64,000 nucleotides of DNA from Fukatsuia anoeciicola (GTDB lineage Bacteria > Pseudomonadota > Gammaproteobacteria > Enterobacterales > Enterobacteriaceae). Within the stretch, counting starts at the first letter, position 1. The number at the start of each line of letters is the position of its first letter. Below are positions 47,388 through 57,479 of this stretch, in pieces. Under the pieces are notes generated by a model, which was not told where the DNA came from, did not search any database, and saw only the letters and a list, made by a program, of their open reading frames with translations. The stretch lies in NCBI RefSeq assembly GCF_964059965.1, contig NZ_OZ060923.1:186001-250000 (forward strand), read 5' to 3'. The position numbers and the translations under genes are program-made.

Positions 47388-48893
47388 TTATTTTAGAATA
47401 AATTTTCTATAATACTTAATAACTGTTTTTATTGGTTTCTTTTCTTCACCTTGGTAAAATAGTACTGCTAAAAATAAAGCACTAATAATTAATAAAGCAC
47501 ATGAAACTAATATTACTAAATTATTAGAAAAATAAATAAGAATAAACTTACAGCCAAAATAAGCTATAGTTAAAAATAACGTAAGCCAACCCCCCCATTT
47601 TAATGCTCGTAATAAATTTATTGGATAACCTATTTTTCTTAATGCTTGTAAACTAGTTAATAGCATTACCCAGTAACTAATTGAAGTAGAAAGTGCAATA
47701 CCAAATAACCCCCAATGCAAAATAAAAAGAAATATAGTATTTAAAATTAAGTTAATTATAAAACCTAGTATAGTACGACGCACTATCAAGCCAATTCTAC
47801 GTTCCACCTGAAAAATTTGATCGAATGGCTTATTAAGAAAAGAAGGCAAAATAACACTACTATATGCTATTACAGCAAAAGTAACACTTTGAGTATCTAT
47901 AGCTGTAAATAAGCCTCGTTCAAGTAATAATGTAATTATATTTTTACCTGCTACAAATATAAAGAGAGTAGCTCCTAAACTAAAAAAAATTACTAATGAT
48001 AGTAAATTATTTAATTTTTTTGTTCTTTCTTGTTTATCAGTTTGCTCTGAAATAATAGTAATAAAAGCGCTATCTAAGCTAATAATAGTAGGTAGTAAAT
48101 AAATTAACAGCGTAGCATAGAATAGTGCTGAGACCATACCAGTAGGCAAAAATGAAACAAATATTTGATCAGTTAAAACATAAATATATTGTACACTTTG
48201 CAAAATAAAGAGCCCTGGTGCTAATATTAGTGATTGGCGTATAGTACTTGAAAAAGGATTGCCTAATGGTAGAAAAAAACGCCAATTCCTTGCAAGAAGA
48301 TATAAAAATGCTACCATTACACCAAAGCTATAAGACCAAAATAAAACATTAGGCTGTTGATTAAAAAACTCTAAACATAATAATGTAACTAATGCTAATA
48401 AAAATTCAGCTTTATAAAATAGTGAAAATTGTCGTTTAGCACGTAAAACAGCACCAATATATCGAAAAGGGGTATAAAAAATAATTACTGGTAATAACCA
48501 AGGTACAGCATCAATAAGAAGCTGCCCTCTTTCCATTTCAAAACCAATAACCAGTAACGGTAATTTGTCTCGAAAAAAATAAATAAGCGAAGCTAATAAT
48601 AAAGATCCTAATAAAGTAAGTGTCATGTAACCTGATGTAATTTTTCTAAATTCTTTTGTATCTCCCTTTTGCCAACTTTGTACCATATGAGGTACAGTTA
48701 TAATATCAATCATTTCACCCCAAGAAAGCACTAAAATACCTAGTAATGCCGTCATTATAAAAAAACTATCAAGTTTAGCACTTAAGCCAATAACACTAGC
48801 AATAATAACATGTTTAGCTAGACCTAATAATTTACTAGATCCTCGCCAGAAAATAGCAGAATTAATTGATTTTAAAAAAGATTCTGGATGCAT
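47388..48893 (-). CDS. MurJ/MviN-like MOP-superfamily lipid-linked oligosaccharide flippase
   Basis: A 501-residue polytopic membrane protein with about 13-14 transmembrane segments. The start (SAIFWRGSSKLLGLAKHVII, FFIMTALLGIL) and the central and C-terminal helices resemble the MurJ/MviN branch of the MOP superfamily. Its place at the head of a cluster with a polymerase and glycosyltransferases suggests that it flips a polysaccharide repeat unit (Wzx role) rather than being the housekeeping lipid II flippase. The latter cannot be excluded without a search for another murJ. No Shine-Dalgarno is evident before the ATG. Confidence 0.8.
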   Translation of the reverse strand: MHPESFLKSINSAIFWRGSSKLLGLAKHVIIASVIGLSAKLDSFFIMTALLGILVLSWGEMIDIITVPHMVQSWQKGDTKEFRKITSGYMTLTLLGSLLLASLIYFFRDKLPLLVIGFEMERGQLLIDAVPWLLPVIIFYTPFRYIGAVLRAKRQFSLFYKAEFLLALVTLLCLEFFNQQPNVLFWSYSFGVMVAFLYLLARNWRFFLPLGNPFSSTIRQSLILAPGLFILQSVQYIYVLTDQIFVSFLPTGMVSALFYATLLIYLLPTIISLDSAFITIISEQTDKQERTKKLNNLLSLVIFFSLGATLFIFVAGKNIITLLLERGLFTAIDTQSVTFAVIAYSSVILPSFLNKPFDQIFQVERRIGLIVRRTILGFIINLILNTIFLFILHWGLFGIALSTSISYWVMLLTSLQALRKIGYPINLLRALKWGGWLTLFLTIAYFGCKFILIYFSNNLVILVSCALLIISALFLAVLFYQGEEKKPIKTVIKYYRKFILK

Positions 48894-49489
48894 TAATAGG
48901 TTTTTAATAAGTTATTAGAAAATATTTAAGAAGATTTAAAAATAAACTCTTAGACATAAATTTTTTTATTTATTAGTTTTATTTAATTTACTAAATAATA
49001 GTAAAAGAATTACTTATAGAAAAATTACTATTTATAGTAGTATTAGAATATTTAAAAATATTAAATAGGAAATATTAATTAATTCATTTATATTCTATTT
49101 TAGTTAATTAGTATGTATAGTATATATTTTTAATATAATTATTCTTAATATTAGATTACAATAATTATGGAACTACTTAATTATAGATATGTTCTAAATT
49201 AATTATTTTTTTTAAATTTTTTAAAAGTTATAATTATATCTTTATATGACTTATTTGTTTAAATAAAATAATTATAAAAAATTTTCCATATGTTTAGTAA
49301 TTCAGTTTTTGAATTGCTTTAATAAATTAATAAATACGCTACTATCATTAACTTGTAGTTACTAATATATTATTTAAATTTTTTATTTTTTATATTAATA
49401 TAATATATTTTATTTATTTACTATACTGACATATATACTAATATAAATATTTTATAAAAAATCAATGATTAATTATCTTATTTAATATT
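48894..49489. other. Spacer between hemH and flippase gene
   Basis: 596 bp of AT-rich DNA, no gene recognised. It probably holds the promoter of the polysaccharide cluster; I cannot point to it. Confidence 0.5.
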
Positions 49490-50458
49490 TTATTTTGTAT
49501 TCATAGTAATCAATTGTTCTAACAAATCAATATGCGTTGGCTCATCATTCAATGCTGGTATATACTCAAATTTTTCGCCGCCTGCTTTTATAAATATTTC
49601 ACGATTCTGCTGCTTAATTTCTCCTAAAGTCTCTAAACAATCAGCTGAAAAACCTGGACATATGATTTGAATATGTTTTACACCCTGAACAGGTAATTTT
49701 TTTAAAATTTTATCTGTATAAGGCGTTAACCAAGATTTATAGCCAAAACGTGATTGATACGTCATGATCATCTTATTTTTTGGCCAGGCTAAAGCATTAT
49801 GAAGTGCATGATAAGTATCTTCGCAACGCTCAGGATAAGTATCACCCTTTTTTATATAACATTTAGGAATGCCACGAAATGAAATAATTAATTTATCCGG
49901 TTGGCCTTGTTTTTTAAATGAGCGCTCAATACTTTGTTTTAAAGCATCAATATAGGCTGGATGATCAGCATAGTCACGAATAAAATAAACAGATGGCAAG
50001 CATCGATATTTTTTTAAGATATCTGCTACAGTATCCCAAACAACTGCGCTAGTCGAAGCTGAATATTGCGGATAAAGCGGTAAGATGATAAGCTTAGTTA
50101 AGTTTTGTGATAAAAGTTTTTTAGTTGCCTTAATTAAACAGGGTGAACCATGACTCATACCTAACTCGATAGAGATATACGGTAAACATCGTGCTATTAA
50201 TGCTTTTTGTTGACGCTGACTATAAACTAATAATGGTGATCCATCTTTCATCCAAATAGATTGATAAATTTTAGCAAGACGAGGTGCATAAAAAGGTAGA
50301 ATTACTGTATGTAACAATGGCCACCATAATATAGGAGAAGTTTCAATAACTCTACGATTACTAAGAAATTGTGCTAAGTAATTTTTGATAGCAAGAGAGG
50401 TAGGTGCATCAGGCGTACCTAAATTAACTATCAGTACACCAACTTTTTTATTATGCAT
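49490..50458 (-). CDS. hemH: Ferrochelatase (active-site His replaced by Arg)
   Basis: Inserts ferrous iron into protoporphyrin IX, the last step of heme synthesis. From the ATG at 50458 it has 322 residues (E. coli 320), beginning MHNKKVGVLIVNLGTPDAP; the frame is open to 50509 but the extra 17 residues have no counterpart. The fold is conserved end to end (FLSNRRVIE, WMKDGSPL, LPLYPQYSAS, PGFSADCLETLGEI). However, the invariant catalytic His in the -S(Y/F)HG(I/L)P- motif is Arg195 here (SFRGIP, codon CGT at 49874-49876). The protein is otherwise under clear selection. It follows adk and htpG on the same strand, as in E. coli. Confidence 0.95.
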   Translation of the reverse strand: MHNKKVGVLIVNLGTPDAPTSLAIKNYLAQFLSNRRVIETSPILWWPLLHTVILPFYAPRLAKIYQSIWMKDGSPLLVYSQRQQKALIARCLPYISIELGMSHGSPCLIKATKKLLSQNLTKLIILPLYPQYSASTSAVVWDTVADILKKYRCLPSVYFIRDYADHPAYIDALKQSIERSFKKQGQPDKLIISFRGIPKCYIKKGDTYPERCEDTYHALHNALAWPKNKMIMTYQSRFGYKSWLTPYTDKILKKLPVQGVKHIQIICPGFSADCLETLGEIKQQNREIFIKAGGEKFEYIPALNDEPTHIDLLEQLITMNTK

Positions 50459-50619
50459 TATGCCTAATTCCTCTCTTTTGCTATTTATTGTATAATACAC
50501 GGCTACCAAGCCTGTATGATTAAATCTTAAATTAAATAGAATAAGTAATGATAACTATCATTTTATCTTACGACAACCTTTTTATAATAATTTTTAATAA
50601 TTATAACCTTTAATTATAT

Positions 50620-51294
50620 TTATTTAAAATAGATAAAATCATTACATGATTTACTAAGAATCATAGTTAATTCAGAGTTAATTTCACTAATTTTACGATT
50701 ACTATCAAGTTTATAATAGTAAATATTACCTTGATTTGCTTCTTGATGATAATAAGAAAGTAAAGGTTTAGTTTGTTGATAATATTCAACTAGGCGTTTA
50801 CGCACCGTCTCTTCTTGATCATCTTTACGAATACTAAGTTGCTCGCCAGTAATATCATCTCTATCTTTAATTTTAGGTGGGTTATATTTTATGTGATAAA
50901 TACGACCAGAGGCAATATGAACACGACGGCCAGTAATACGTTCAATAATAATTTTATCAGGCGCCGTAAATTCTAGTACATAATTAATCTTAATGCCTAT
51001 AACCTTTATAGCATTAGCCTGAAGTAAAGTTCTAGGAAACCCATCAAGCAAAAAGCCATCACGACAATCATCTTGTTTTATGCGTTCTTTAACTAATGCT
51101 ATAACTAATTTATCAGTAACCAATTTCCCTTCATTTATATTTTTTTTTACTTGTAGGCCTAATTGAGAAGATATCTTAACGGCAGCTCGTAACATGTCGC
51201 CAGTGGAAATTTGTACAATACCATATTCTTTAATAATAAATTGAGCTTGAGTACCTTTTCCTGTACCTGGAGCACCCAGCAAAATAATACGCAT
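50620..51294 (-). CDS. adk: Adenylate kinase
   Basis: Interconverts ATP + AMP with 2 ADP. It has 224 residues (E. coli 214); the extra length is a short C-terminal extension (-CNDFIYFK). The P-loop GAPGTGKGTQ (residues 7-16), the AMP-binding region STGDMLRAAV and FPRT, and the LID domain with its Arg residues (ITGRRVH, RKDDQEETVRKRL) are intact. The start MRIILLGAPG matches the family. It sits between htpG and hemH in the standard enterobacterial order. Confidence 0.98.
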   Translation of the reverse strand: MRIILLGAPGTGKGTQAQFIIKEYGIVQISTGDMLRAAVKISSQLGLQVKKNINEGKLVTDKLVIALVKERIKQDDCRDGFLLDGFPRTLLQANAIKVIGIKINYVLEFTAPDKIIIERITGRRVHIASGRIYHIKYNPPKIKDRDDITGEQLSIRKDDQEETVRKRLVEYYQQTKPLLSYYHQEANQGNIYYYKLDSNRKISEINSELTMILSKSCNDFIYFK

Positions 51295-51643
51295 TATATA
51301 AATCCCTTTGATTATGTAATTTTATATAGTAGAGTTTTGATAAGATTATAGCGAATACTCTAAAATTAAAGTACTAAAGTTTAATAACTATATAGTTTAT
51401 ATAAATAAAAAATCATGTTATCAGATAACAAAAAAATCTTTAATACAAGATAAATTTTATAAGAAAATTTATATATATTTAACTATATCATTACATACAA
51501 GCATAGCTAATATGATAAAATAACAAGATCTATTCTATGTAAGATTTTAGAATATAATATTTAAATTTTTTAATAAACTAAAACAAAGAGCCATGGGAGA
51601 TTTATAAAAATTATAGCCACGGCTCTTGCTAGTAAGGAGGTAA
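51295..51643. other. htpG-adk spacer
   Basis: 349 bp. It contains the htpG terminator (51586-51627) and presumably the adk promoter. Nothing else seen. Confidence 0.5.
51586..51627 (-). terminator. Terminator of htpG
   Basis: Arms aagagccatgg (51586-51596) and ccacggctctt (51617-51627) pair over 11 bp with one mismatch around a 20-nt loop. On the minus strand the hairpin starts 17 bp after the htpG stop and is followed by TGTTTTAGTTT. A convincing rho-independent terminator. Confidence 0.75.
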
Positions 51644-53635
51644 TTAAGAAAAATTACAGTTTAATAGTAATTTATTCATGCGGTGCATAAATTGACCAGG
51701 ATTATCTAATGCACCTCTTTCAGTTAATAATGCCTGATCAAAAAATAATTCAATCCATTCTGCAAATTGACCTTCATCCTTAATGTTAATAACATGTTTA
51801 ACTAATTCATGTTCTGGATTAAGCTCAAAAATATATTTTACTTCTGGTGTTTTTTGACCTGCAGCAGTAAACAATTTAGCCATTTGAGTGCTCATTTCAT
51901 TACTATCCGTGGTAACAATAGCTGGTGTCCCTGTTAAACGATATGTTAATCGTACATCTTTTACTCTATTGCCTAATAATATTTTTACTCTTTCAATATA
52001 AGGTGCTAAAGCTTTTTCTGCTGCTTGTTGTTCAGGAGTTTCTTCATCAACTAGTTTTTTTAATGAATCATCAACTTGACTAACAGATTGGAATGCTTTA
52101 CTTTCAAATTCAGTTAAATGACTCATCATCCATTCATCAATACGATCAGATAATAGTAGTACTTCAATTCCTTTTTTACGGAATAATTCTAGATGTGGAC
52201 TGCTATTAGCAGCAGTATAACTATCAGCAGTAATAAAGTAAATTTTGTCCTGTTCAGTTGCCATCCGTACCTTATAATCCTTTAAAGAGACAACTTGTTC
52301 TGAACTATTATTATGCGTTGAAGCAAAACGTAATAATTTAGTTATATTTTCTTTATTAACATGATCTTCTGCTGGCCCCTCTTTTAAGATTAGACCAAAT
52401 TGTTGCCAGAACTGTTGATATTTTTCATTGTCTTTTTCGGCTAGATTTATCAGTATTTTTAATACTCTTTTTGTTAATGCATTCCGTAAATTTTGTGTAA
52501 TTTTATTATCTTGCAAAAGTTCTCGTGATACATTAAGAGGCAGATCATTTGAATCAACTAAACCACGAGTAAAACGTAGATAGTTAGGTAAAAATTGTTC
52601 TGCTTCATCCATAATAAATACCCGATGCACATAAAGTCTCAACCCGTGTTTATGTTCGCGGCTCCATAAATCCCAAGGTGCTTGTTTAGGGATGTAAAGT
52701 AAGCTAGTATAATCTTGCTTACCTTCTACACGGTTATGACTCCAAATTAATGGATCATTAAAGTCATGAGAGATATATTTATAAAATTCTTTATACTCTT
52801 CATCTTTAATTTCATTTTTACTACGAAGCCAGAGTGCCTTAGCTTTATTAATTGGTTCCCAGGTAACTGTTTCTTCTGTATTAGTTATTAAAGAATCTTG
52901 AGTAATGCTATTAGTCTCTGTAGTATTAGTGATGGATTCTTTATTTATTTCTGTATCTTTATTTTTTTTAACTTTTATCTCTGGTTCTACTTTTGTTTTA
53001 TTTTCAATTTCTACTAGTAACTCAATATGATCAGAATACTTTCTAATGATTGAACGTATTTTCCAATCATCAAGGTACTCATCTTCGCCTTCACGTAGAT
53101 GAAGTATAATTTCAGTGCCTCGATCTTCTTTGGAAATGGTAGCGATAGTATAATCACCTTCTCCAGTAGATTCCCAAAATACACCAGCATCAGCTGGCTC
53201 GCCAGCAGCACGAGTGCGAACAGTAACTTTGTCTGCTACAATGAAAGCAGAATAAAAGCCAACACCAAATTGACCAATTAATTGACTATCTTTAGCTTGA
53301 TCTGACCCTAAAGATGCAAGGAAATTTTTAGTACCAGATTTAGCAATAGTTCCTAAATTATCAATTACTTCATCATAACTCATACCGATACCGTTATCAC
53401 TTAAAGTTAACGTACGTTTTTCTTTATTAACTGAAACGCGAGCTCGTAATGAGGTATCGCCATTATAGAGCTTAGGCATTGAAAGCGCACGAAAACGTAA
53501 TTTATCAGCAGCATCTGAAGCATTTGAAATTAATTCACGCAAAAATATTTCTTTATTTGAATAAAGTGAGTGGATCATTAAATGAAGTAATTGTTTGACT
53601 TCAGATTGAAATCCACGAGTTTCTTGATTTTTCAT
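51644..53635 (-). CDS. htpG: Chaperone protein HtpG (Hsp90)
   Basis: Bacterial Hsp90, an ATP-dependent chaperone working with the DnaK system. It has 663 residues (E. coli 624). The N-terminal GHKL ATPase is intact (ELISNASDAADKLR near 34-47, DNGIGMS near 80-86, GQFGVGFYSAF near 121-131). The middle domain has its conserved NVSREL segment, and the C-terminal dimerisation domain is present. The extra length is mainly a charged linker at about residues 211-260, rich in Lys, Glu, Asn and Thr, roughly 35 residues longer than in E. coli. A sigma-32 promoter (53687-53714) and a downstream hairpin terminator frame the gene. Confidence 0.98.
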   Translation of the reverse strand: MKNQETRGFQSEVKQLLHLMIHSLYSNKEIFLRELISNASDAADKLRFRALSMPKLYNGDTSLRARVSVNKEKRTLTLSDNGIGMSYDEVIDNLGTIAKSGTKNFLASLGSDQAKDSQLIGQFGVGFYSAFIVADKVTVRTRAAGEPADAGVFWESTGEGDYTIATISKEDRGTEIILHLREGEDEYLDDWKIRSIIRKYSDHIELLVEIENKTKVEPEIKVKKNKDTEINKESITNTTETNSITQDSLITNTEETVTWEPINKAKALWLRSKNEIKDEEYKEFYKYISHDFNDPLIWSHNRVEGKQDYTSLLYIPKQAPWDLWSREHKHGLRLYVHRVFIMDEAEQFLPNYLRFTRGLVDSNDLPLNVSRELLQDNKITQNLRNALTKRVLKILINLAEKDNEKYQQFWQQFGLILKEGPAEDHVNKENITKLLRFASTHNNSSEQVVSLKDYKVRMATEQDKIYFITADSYTAANSSPHLELFRKKGIEVLLLSDRIDEWMMSHLTEFESKAFQSVSQVDDSLKKLVDEETPEQQAAEKALAPYIERVKILLGNRVKDVRLTYRLTGTPAIVTTDSNEMSTQMAKLFTAAGQKTPEVKYIFELNPEHELVKHVINIKDEGQFAEWIELFFDQALLTERGALDNPGQFMHRMNKLLLNCNFS

Positions 53636-53686
53636 ATTTATTAAATTACCTCAATCTAAGCCTAATAAATAAAACAATGTTAGCTA

Positions 53687-53714
53687 CATTGGGGTGATAA
53701 TAAATGGTTTCAAG
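53687..53714 (-). promoter_or_regulatory. Sigma-32 heat-shock promoter of htpG
   Basis: Read on the minus strand: -35 CTTGAA (53714-53709, with a following A as in the consensus CTTGAAA), a 14-nt spacer, then -10 CCCCAATG (53694-53687). The spacer equals that of the grpE promoter in this window. Transcription would start about 45 nt before the htpG ATG. Confidence 0.8.
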
Positions 53715-53790
53715 TAATATGATCAAAAAATTAAAAAAGAAGTAATAATTAATGTTTTATTTATAAATATCAAGCTTTCCAAAAACTATT

Positions 53791-54170
53791 TATCTAATTT
53801 TCATGCTATAAATTACTATAGTCAGATTATATCTTAATTTAAACTATTATCTATTTTAGTAATAATCTAATATAATTTTAGATTATTTAATTATACTAAT
53901 AGTATTTTTACTTAACACATGCTAAGTAAATAACTTATTATTAAGTTATTTTTTAGTATTAAAGAATCTATTTTATTTTTTAAGTAATATTATATTTAAG
54001 TAAATTTTACTAGTCCTAAGTAATCTAAAATTAAATTGTCTTTTATTAATAAAAGTTATATAGGTAACTGCTTTACTTTTTTATTAACGATTGCTTAGTT
54101 TTTAAGATATATCTTTTCTCAATAAAACTTTTTATATTTTTATTAATTTAAATAATATTTGATAATTCTT
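53791..54170 (+). repeat. Dispersed degenerate repeat, copy D
   Basis: Begins with tatctaattttcatgctata, as copy A, and shares gtcttttattaataaaagtt (54038-54057) and the following aggtaactgctttacttt block with it. It ends around 54170, so it lacks the right half seen in A and C. It starts about 155 bp upstream of htpG, in the same orientation as the other copies. Confidence 0.65.
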
Positions 54171-55577
54171 ATTATACTATTTCTATAATAATAAATAAAA
54201 AAATTAATTAAAATTTATATATTTTATAAAATATTAATTAGTAATTATGTAATATAATAATATATTGAATATAAGTTTATATTTACAAAAATATAACTAT
54301 CTTTAGTAATCACACATAACTAAAGATAGTTATAATATACTTAACATTAATGTACTACTATTAGTAAATATCATTATTTATGTAATATGTAGGCATATAA
54401 TAATTTATTAGAGTCTAAACTTATAATTTAATATTATAAATTACTATAATAATTAATATTTTTAGTTCTTTTTTATTTTTAAAAATATTAATATATTACT
54501 ATGTATTTTGCTATTAATTATATAAGATACTACAGAATCTTAATTATATTTTTCATGTTTAATTATATAATTAATTTCTGTTAATATTAGAATTTATAGA
54601 TCTTAATATTATTTTTAGAGCTAGGCTCTATTTTTTTCTTAAAGATCTTTTAACAATAAGTTTTATTGTTATTTCTAGAATTATAGTTAAATTATTATTA
54701 GTCTTATTTAACTTAATTTATTGACTACCAGTATAGTTATACTATAATGTATATTATAAGAATAGTAATCAATTTATAATTAATGTAGAAAATAACTATT
54801 AATTAGTTAATTATAAAAAATTAAATTATGGTGTTAATATTAGCTTCTTTACTACTTATATATAAGGTATTTAGAAATAAAATAATAGTTACTTATCTTT
54901 CTTATTAAATTAACTATCACCTATCAGTAAGGTTATAACTTTTATTACATTAATAGCTATTTATTAATTACTTAGTTTTATAGATCCTAGTTATAATTAC
55001 TTATAACGACTTATAATAGTTATTTAACTTATCTCTATTAGCATTTTGTTTAGGTAATATCTATGGTACTGTAATTCTATTTAATATTTTTTACATTAAA
55101 TATCCCTTTGTAAATATATAATTAAATTAATCCAAACTTAGTTACTAAAGGATTACTTAGAACACTTTTCTTTAACTATTTTAAGTATTATATTTACATA
55201 ATATACAAATATTAAGGATTAAATTTAGAAAAAGAAATTCAAGAAAGGAAGTGCAAAAGGATAAATATGTGCTATCATAGAAAAATTAATAATGTTTTAG
55301 CTAATTAATTAAACTATTATTTAATAGTAGAATTTACAACTAATTATCTTTTCTATTTTAGAATCTGCTTACTGTAATAATTTTTATTATAATATTCTTA
55401 GAAGAATTATATCTCTTAATTTTATATCAGTTATAACTTATTTTTAGTCATAAATAGTCTTATTAATTTCCACTATAATGAGATCTAATCTATTATACCT
55501 TTTATTTTATATAATATTTTACTATTACTTATAATATATTGTTGGATCTCTTTAAAAATTATAATAACAACCTTATA

Positions 55578-55619
55578 ACTTAATACTTAATACTTAATAC
55601 TTAATACTTAATATTTAAT
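55578..55619. repeat. Tandem repeat, 7-bp unit x6
   Basis: Five perfect copies of acttaat followed by one with a single change (atttaat), in the htpG-dksA desert. Simple-sequence slippage product. Confidence 0.85.
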
Positions 55620-56926
55620 AATTTATTTTTGCATAATATCAAGATTATTTATCTATTTATATTTTATTAACATGTATTAGCTATTAAAAGAAAATAAGCT
55701 CTAGTCTACACATAAACAGCAATATACTTTAATATAGAAATAATAATCTGAAATAGTAAATTAAATAAATTAAACATTACTTATTATCTAATAAAATTAT
55801 TGTTAAATAGATACAATAAATAGCATACTCGCTTAGTATAGAGAACTATTCTAATACTTATTAATACAGGATACTTAATATCTAGTAAAATACTCAAAGT
55901 ATTTATCATGTATTTAATTACATCAAATTTTGCTATAAAATTTTAGAATAGACTCTAGAATTTATATTCTAGCAACTAGAATACGTATTAATTTATTAGA
56001 TATCGCTAAGAGATGTTATTAATTATTGATATTTTTAATTATAATATTAATTATAATATTTTCTATACCTAAAATAGTCTAAAACTTAATACCTAAACTT
56101 CCTAAAGCAATAGTTATTATTATAAGTAATATGTATTCTATAAATACTAGAATACTTAAGATACAATATTAAAAACTGAGATAGTATTTTAATGCTTTCC
56201 TATTTGTTTTCCAAGTCTAAAATTTTATTAGATATAAATTAGATTAAGTTAAAACGCTTTATATAAATTAATAATACGATATTATTTTTCTGTTTTTTAT
56301 AACTTATTTAAATTAGATTATAGTAGTGATACCTATAAGTTTAAATATTAATTCTAAATGTAAATTTAGCATCCTATTTGTTAACATAGTAAACAGTCTC
56401 ATGATCTCTTATAAGATTATTTAAAACTAAACTGTTTTAGCCTTTATTTTAACATAACCATTATCTTTAATAATCTATTTGATATAACACGTATATAACA
56501 ATATACTAAATATAGATTATTCTAGATTTTATTATACTTATTTTATATTATTTTTAATGGAGATAAATATAAATTACCTGTAGAGCTATTTTAGCTAAGT
56601 TAGCCTTATTATTTTTGTGCTATATATTAGATTATAAATATTAAATATATTAATAAAAATACTATATATACCTATTGCTATAGTTAGATTATTTCTAGTA
56701 GAGAGTTATAAGTTAGCTATTAAATTAAAATTATTTGCCTACTAAACATAAGCTAGCACAACAGATTTTTAATAGACTATCAAAATAGTTATTATCGCCA
56801 TGTTATAGCCACTAACATATTACAGTAAAGATAATTAGCTATACTTCTAAACTAATAATAAAAGTAATTTTTTAATTTATATTTTATTTATTAGTTATAA
56901 CGATTTAATTTTTTCTATTTAGAATT

Positions 56927-56954
56927 TTGATAAAATATATGAACATAGTATACA
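56927..56954 (+). promoter_or_regulatory. Candidate sigma-70 promoter of dksA
   Basis: TTGATA (56927-56932), a 16-nt spacer and TATACA (56949-56954) lie 22 bp before the dksA start. In such AT-rich DNA chance matches are frequent, so this is only a candidate. AGGAG at 56964-56968 is the Shine-Dalgarno. Confidence 0.4.
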
Positions 56955-56975
56955 TATAAATACAGGAGAAGCATT

Positions 56976-57431
56976 ATGCAAGAAGGACAGAAACATAAAA
57001 TGATACCCTTAAGCATTCTCGCCAATGCTGGGTTAGAACATTACAAAGAAAAATTAAATGAAGAGTACATGAATATTAATCAGTTAACTCATTTTAAGAA
57101 GATCCTAATAGAATGGCGACATCAACTTAAAAATGAAATCAATCATGCTGTAATTCATTTGCAAGATGGAACTACTAATTTTCCTGATCCTGTTGATAGA
57201 GCAGCACAAGAAGAAGAATTTAGTTTTGAATTACGTAACCGTGATCGTGAACGTAAATTACTAAAAAAAATAGAAAAAACTCTGAATAAAATCGAAAATA
57301 AAAACTTTGGTTTCTGTGATATCTGTTATGAAGAAATTGGTATTCGTCGTTTAGAGGCGCGACCTACAGCTGATTTATGTATTGATTGTAAAACTTTAGC
57401 TGAAATACGTGAAAAGCAAATGACAGGCTAG
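56976..57431 (+). CDS. dksA: RNA polymerase-binding transcription factor DksA
   Basis: Binds the secondary channel of RNA polymerase and, with ppGpp, tunes rRNA and amino-acid promoters. It has 151 residues, as in E. coli. The coiled-coil tip acidic residues Asp71 and Asp74 (NFPDPVDRA) and the zinc finger Cys114, Cys117, Cys135 and Cys138 are all intact. The start MQEGQ matches E. coli; AGGAG lies 7 nt upstream. It precedes pcnB and folK, as in E. coli (gluQ, between dksA and pcnB in E. coli, is missing). Retention suggests some growth-rate control remains. Confidence 0.98.
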   Translation: MQEGQKHKMIPLSILANAGLEHYKEKLNEEYMNINQLTHFKKILIEWRHQLKNEINHAVIHLQDGTTNFPDPVDRAAQEEEFSFELRNRDRERKLLKKIEKTLNKIENKNFGFCDICYEEIGIRRLEARPTADLCIDCKTLAEIREKQMTG

Positions 57432-57479
57432 GTTTTTTATTATTATTTAATTTTTTATTTATTACTATTGAGGTATGTC

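Larger units (their letters stand above)
53715..56926. other. Gene desert between htpG and dksA
   Basis: About 3.2 kb with no gene that I can support on either strand. It includes repeat copy D (53791-54170) and a 7-bp tandem repeat (55578-55619). The genes on either side are not neighbours in E. coli, so an old rearrangement or large deletion lies here. Nothing else recognisable. Confidence 0.6.
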
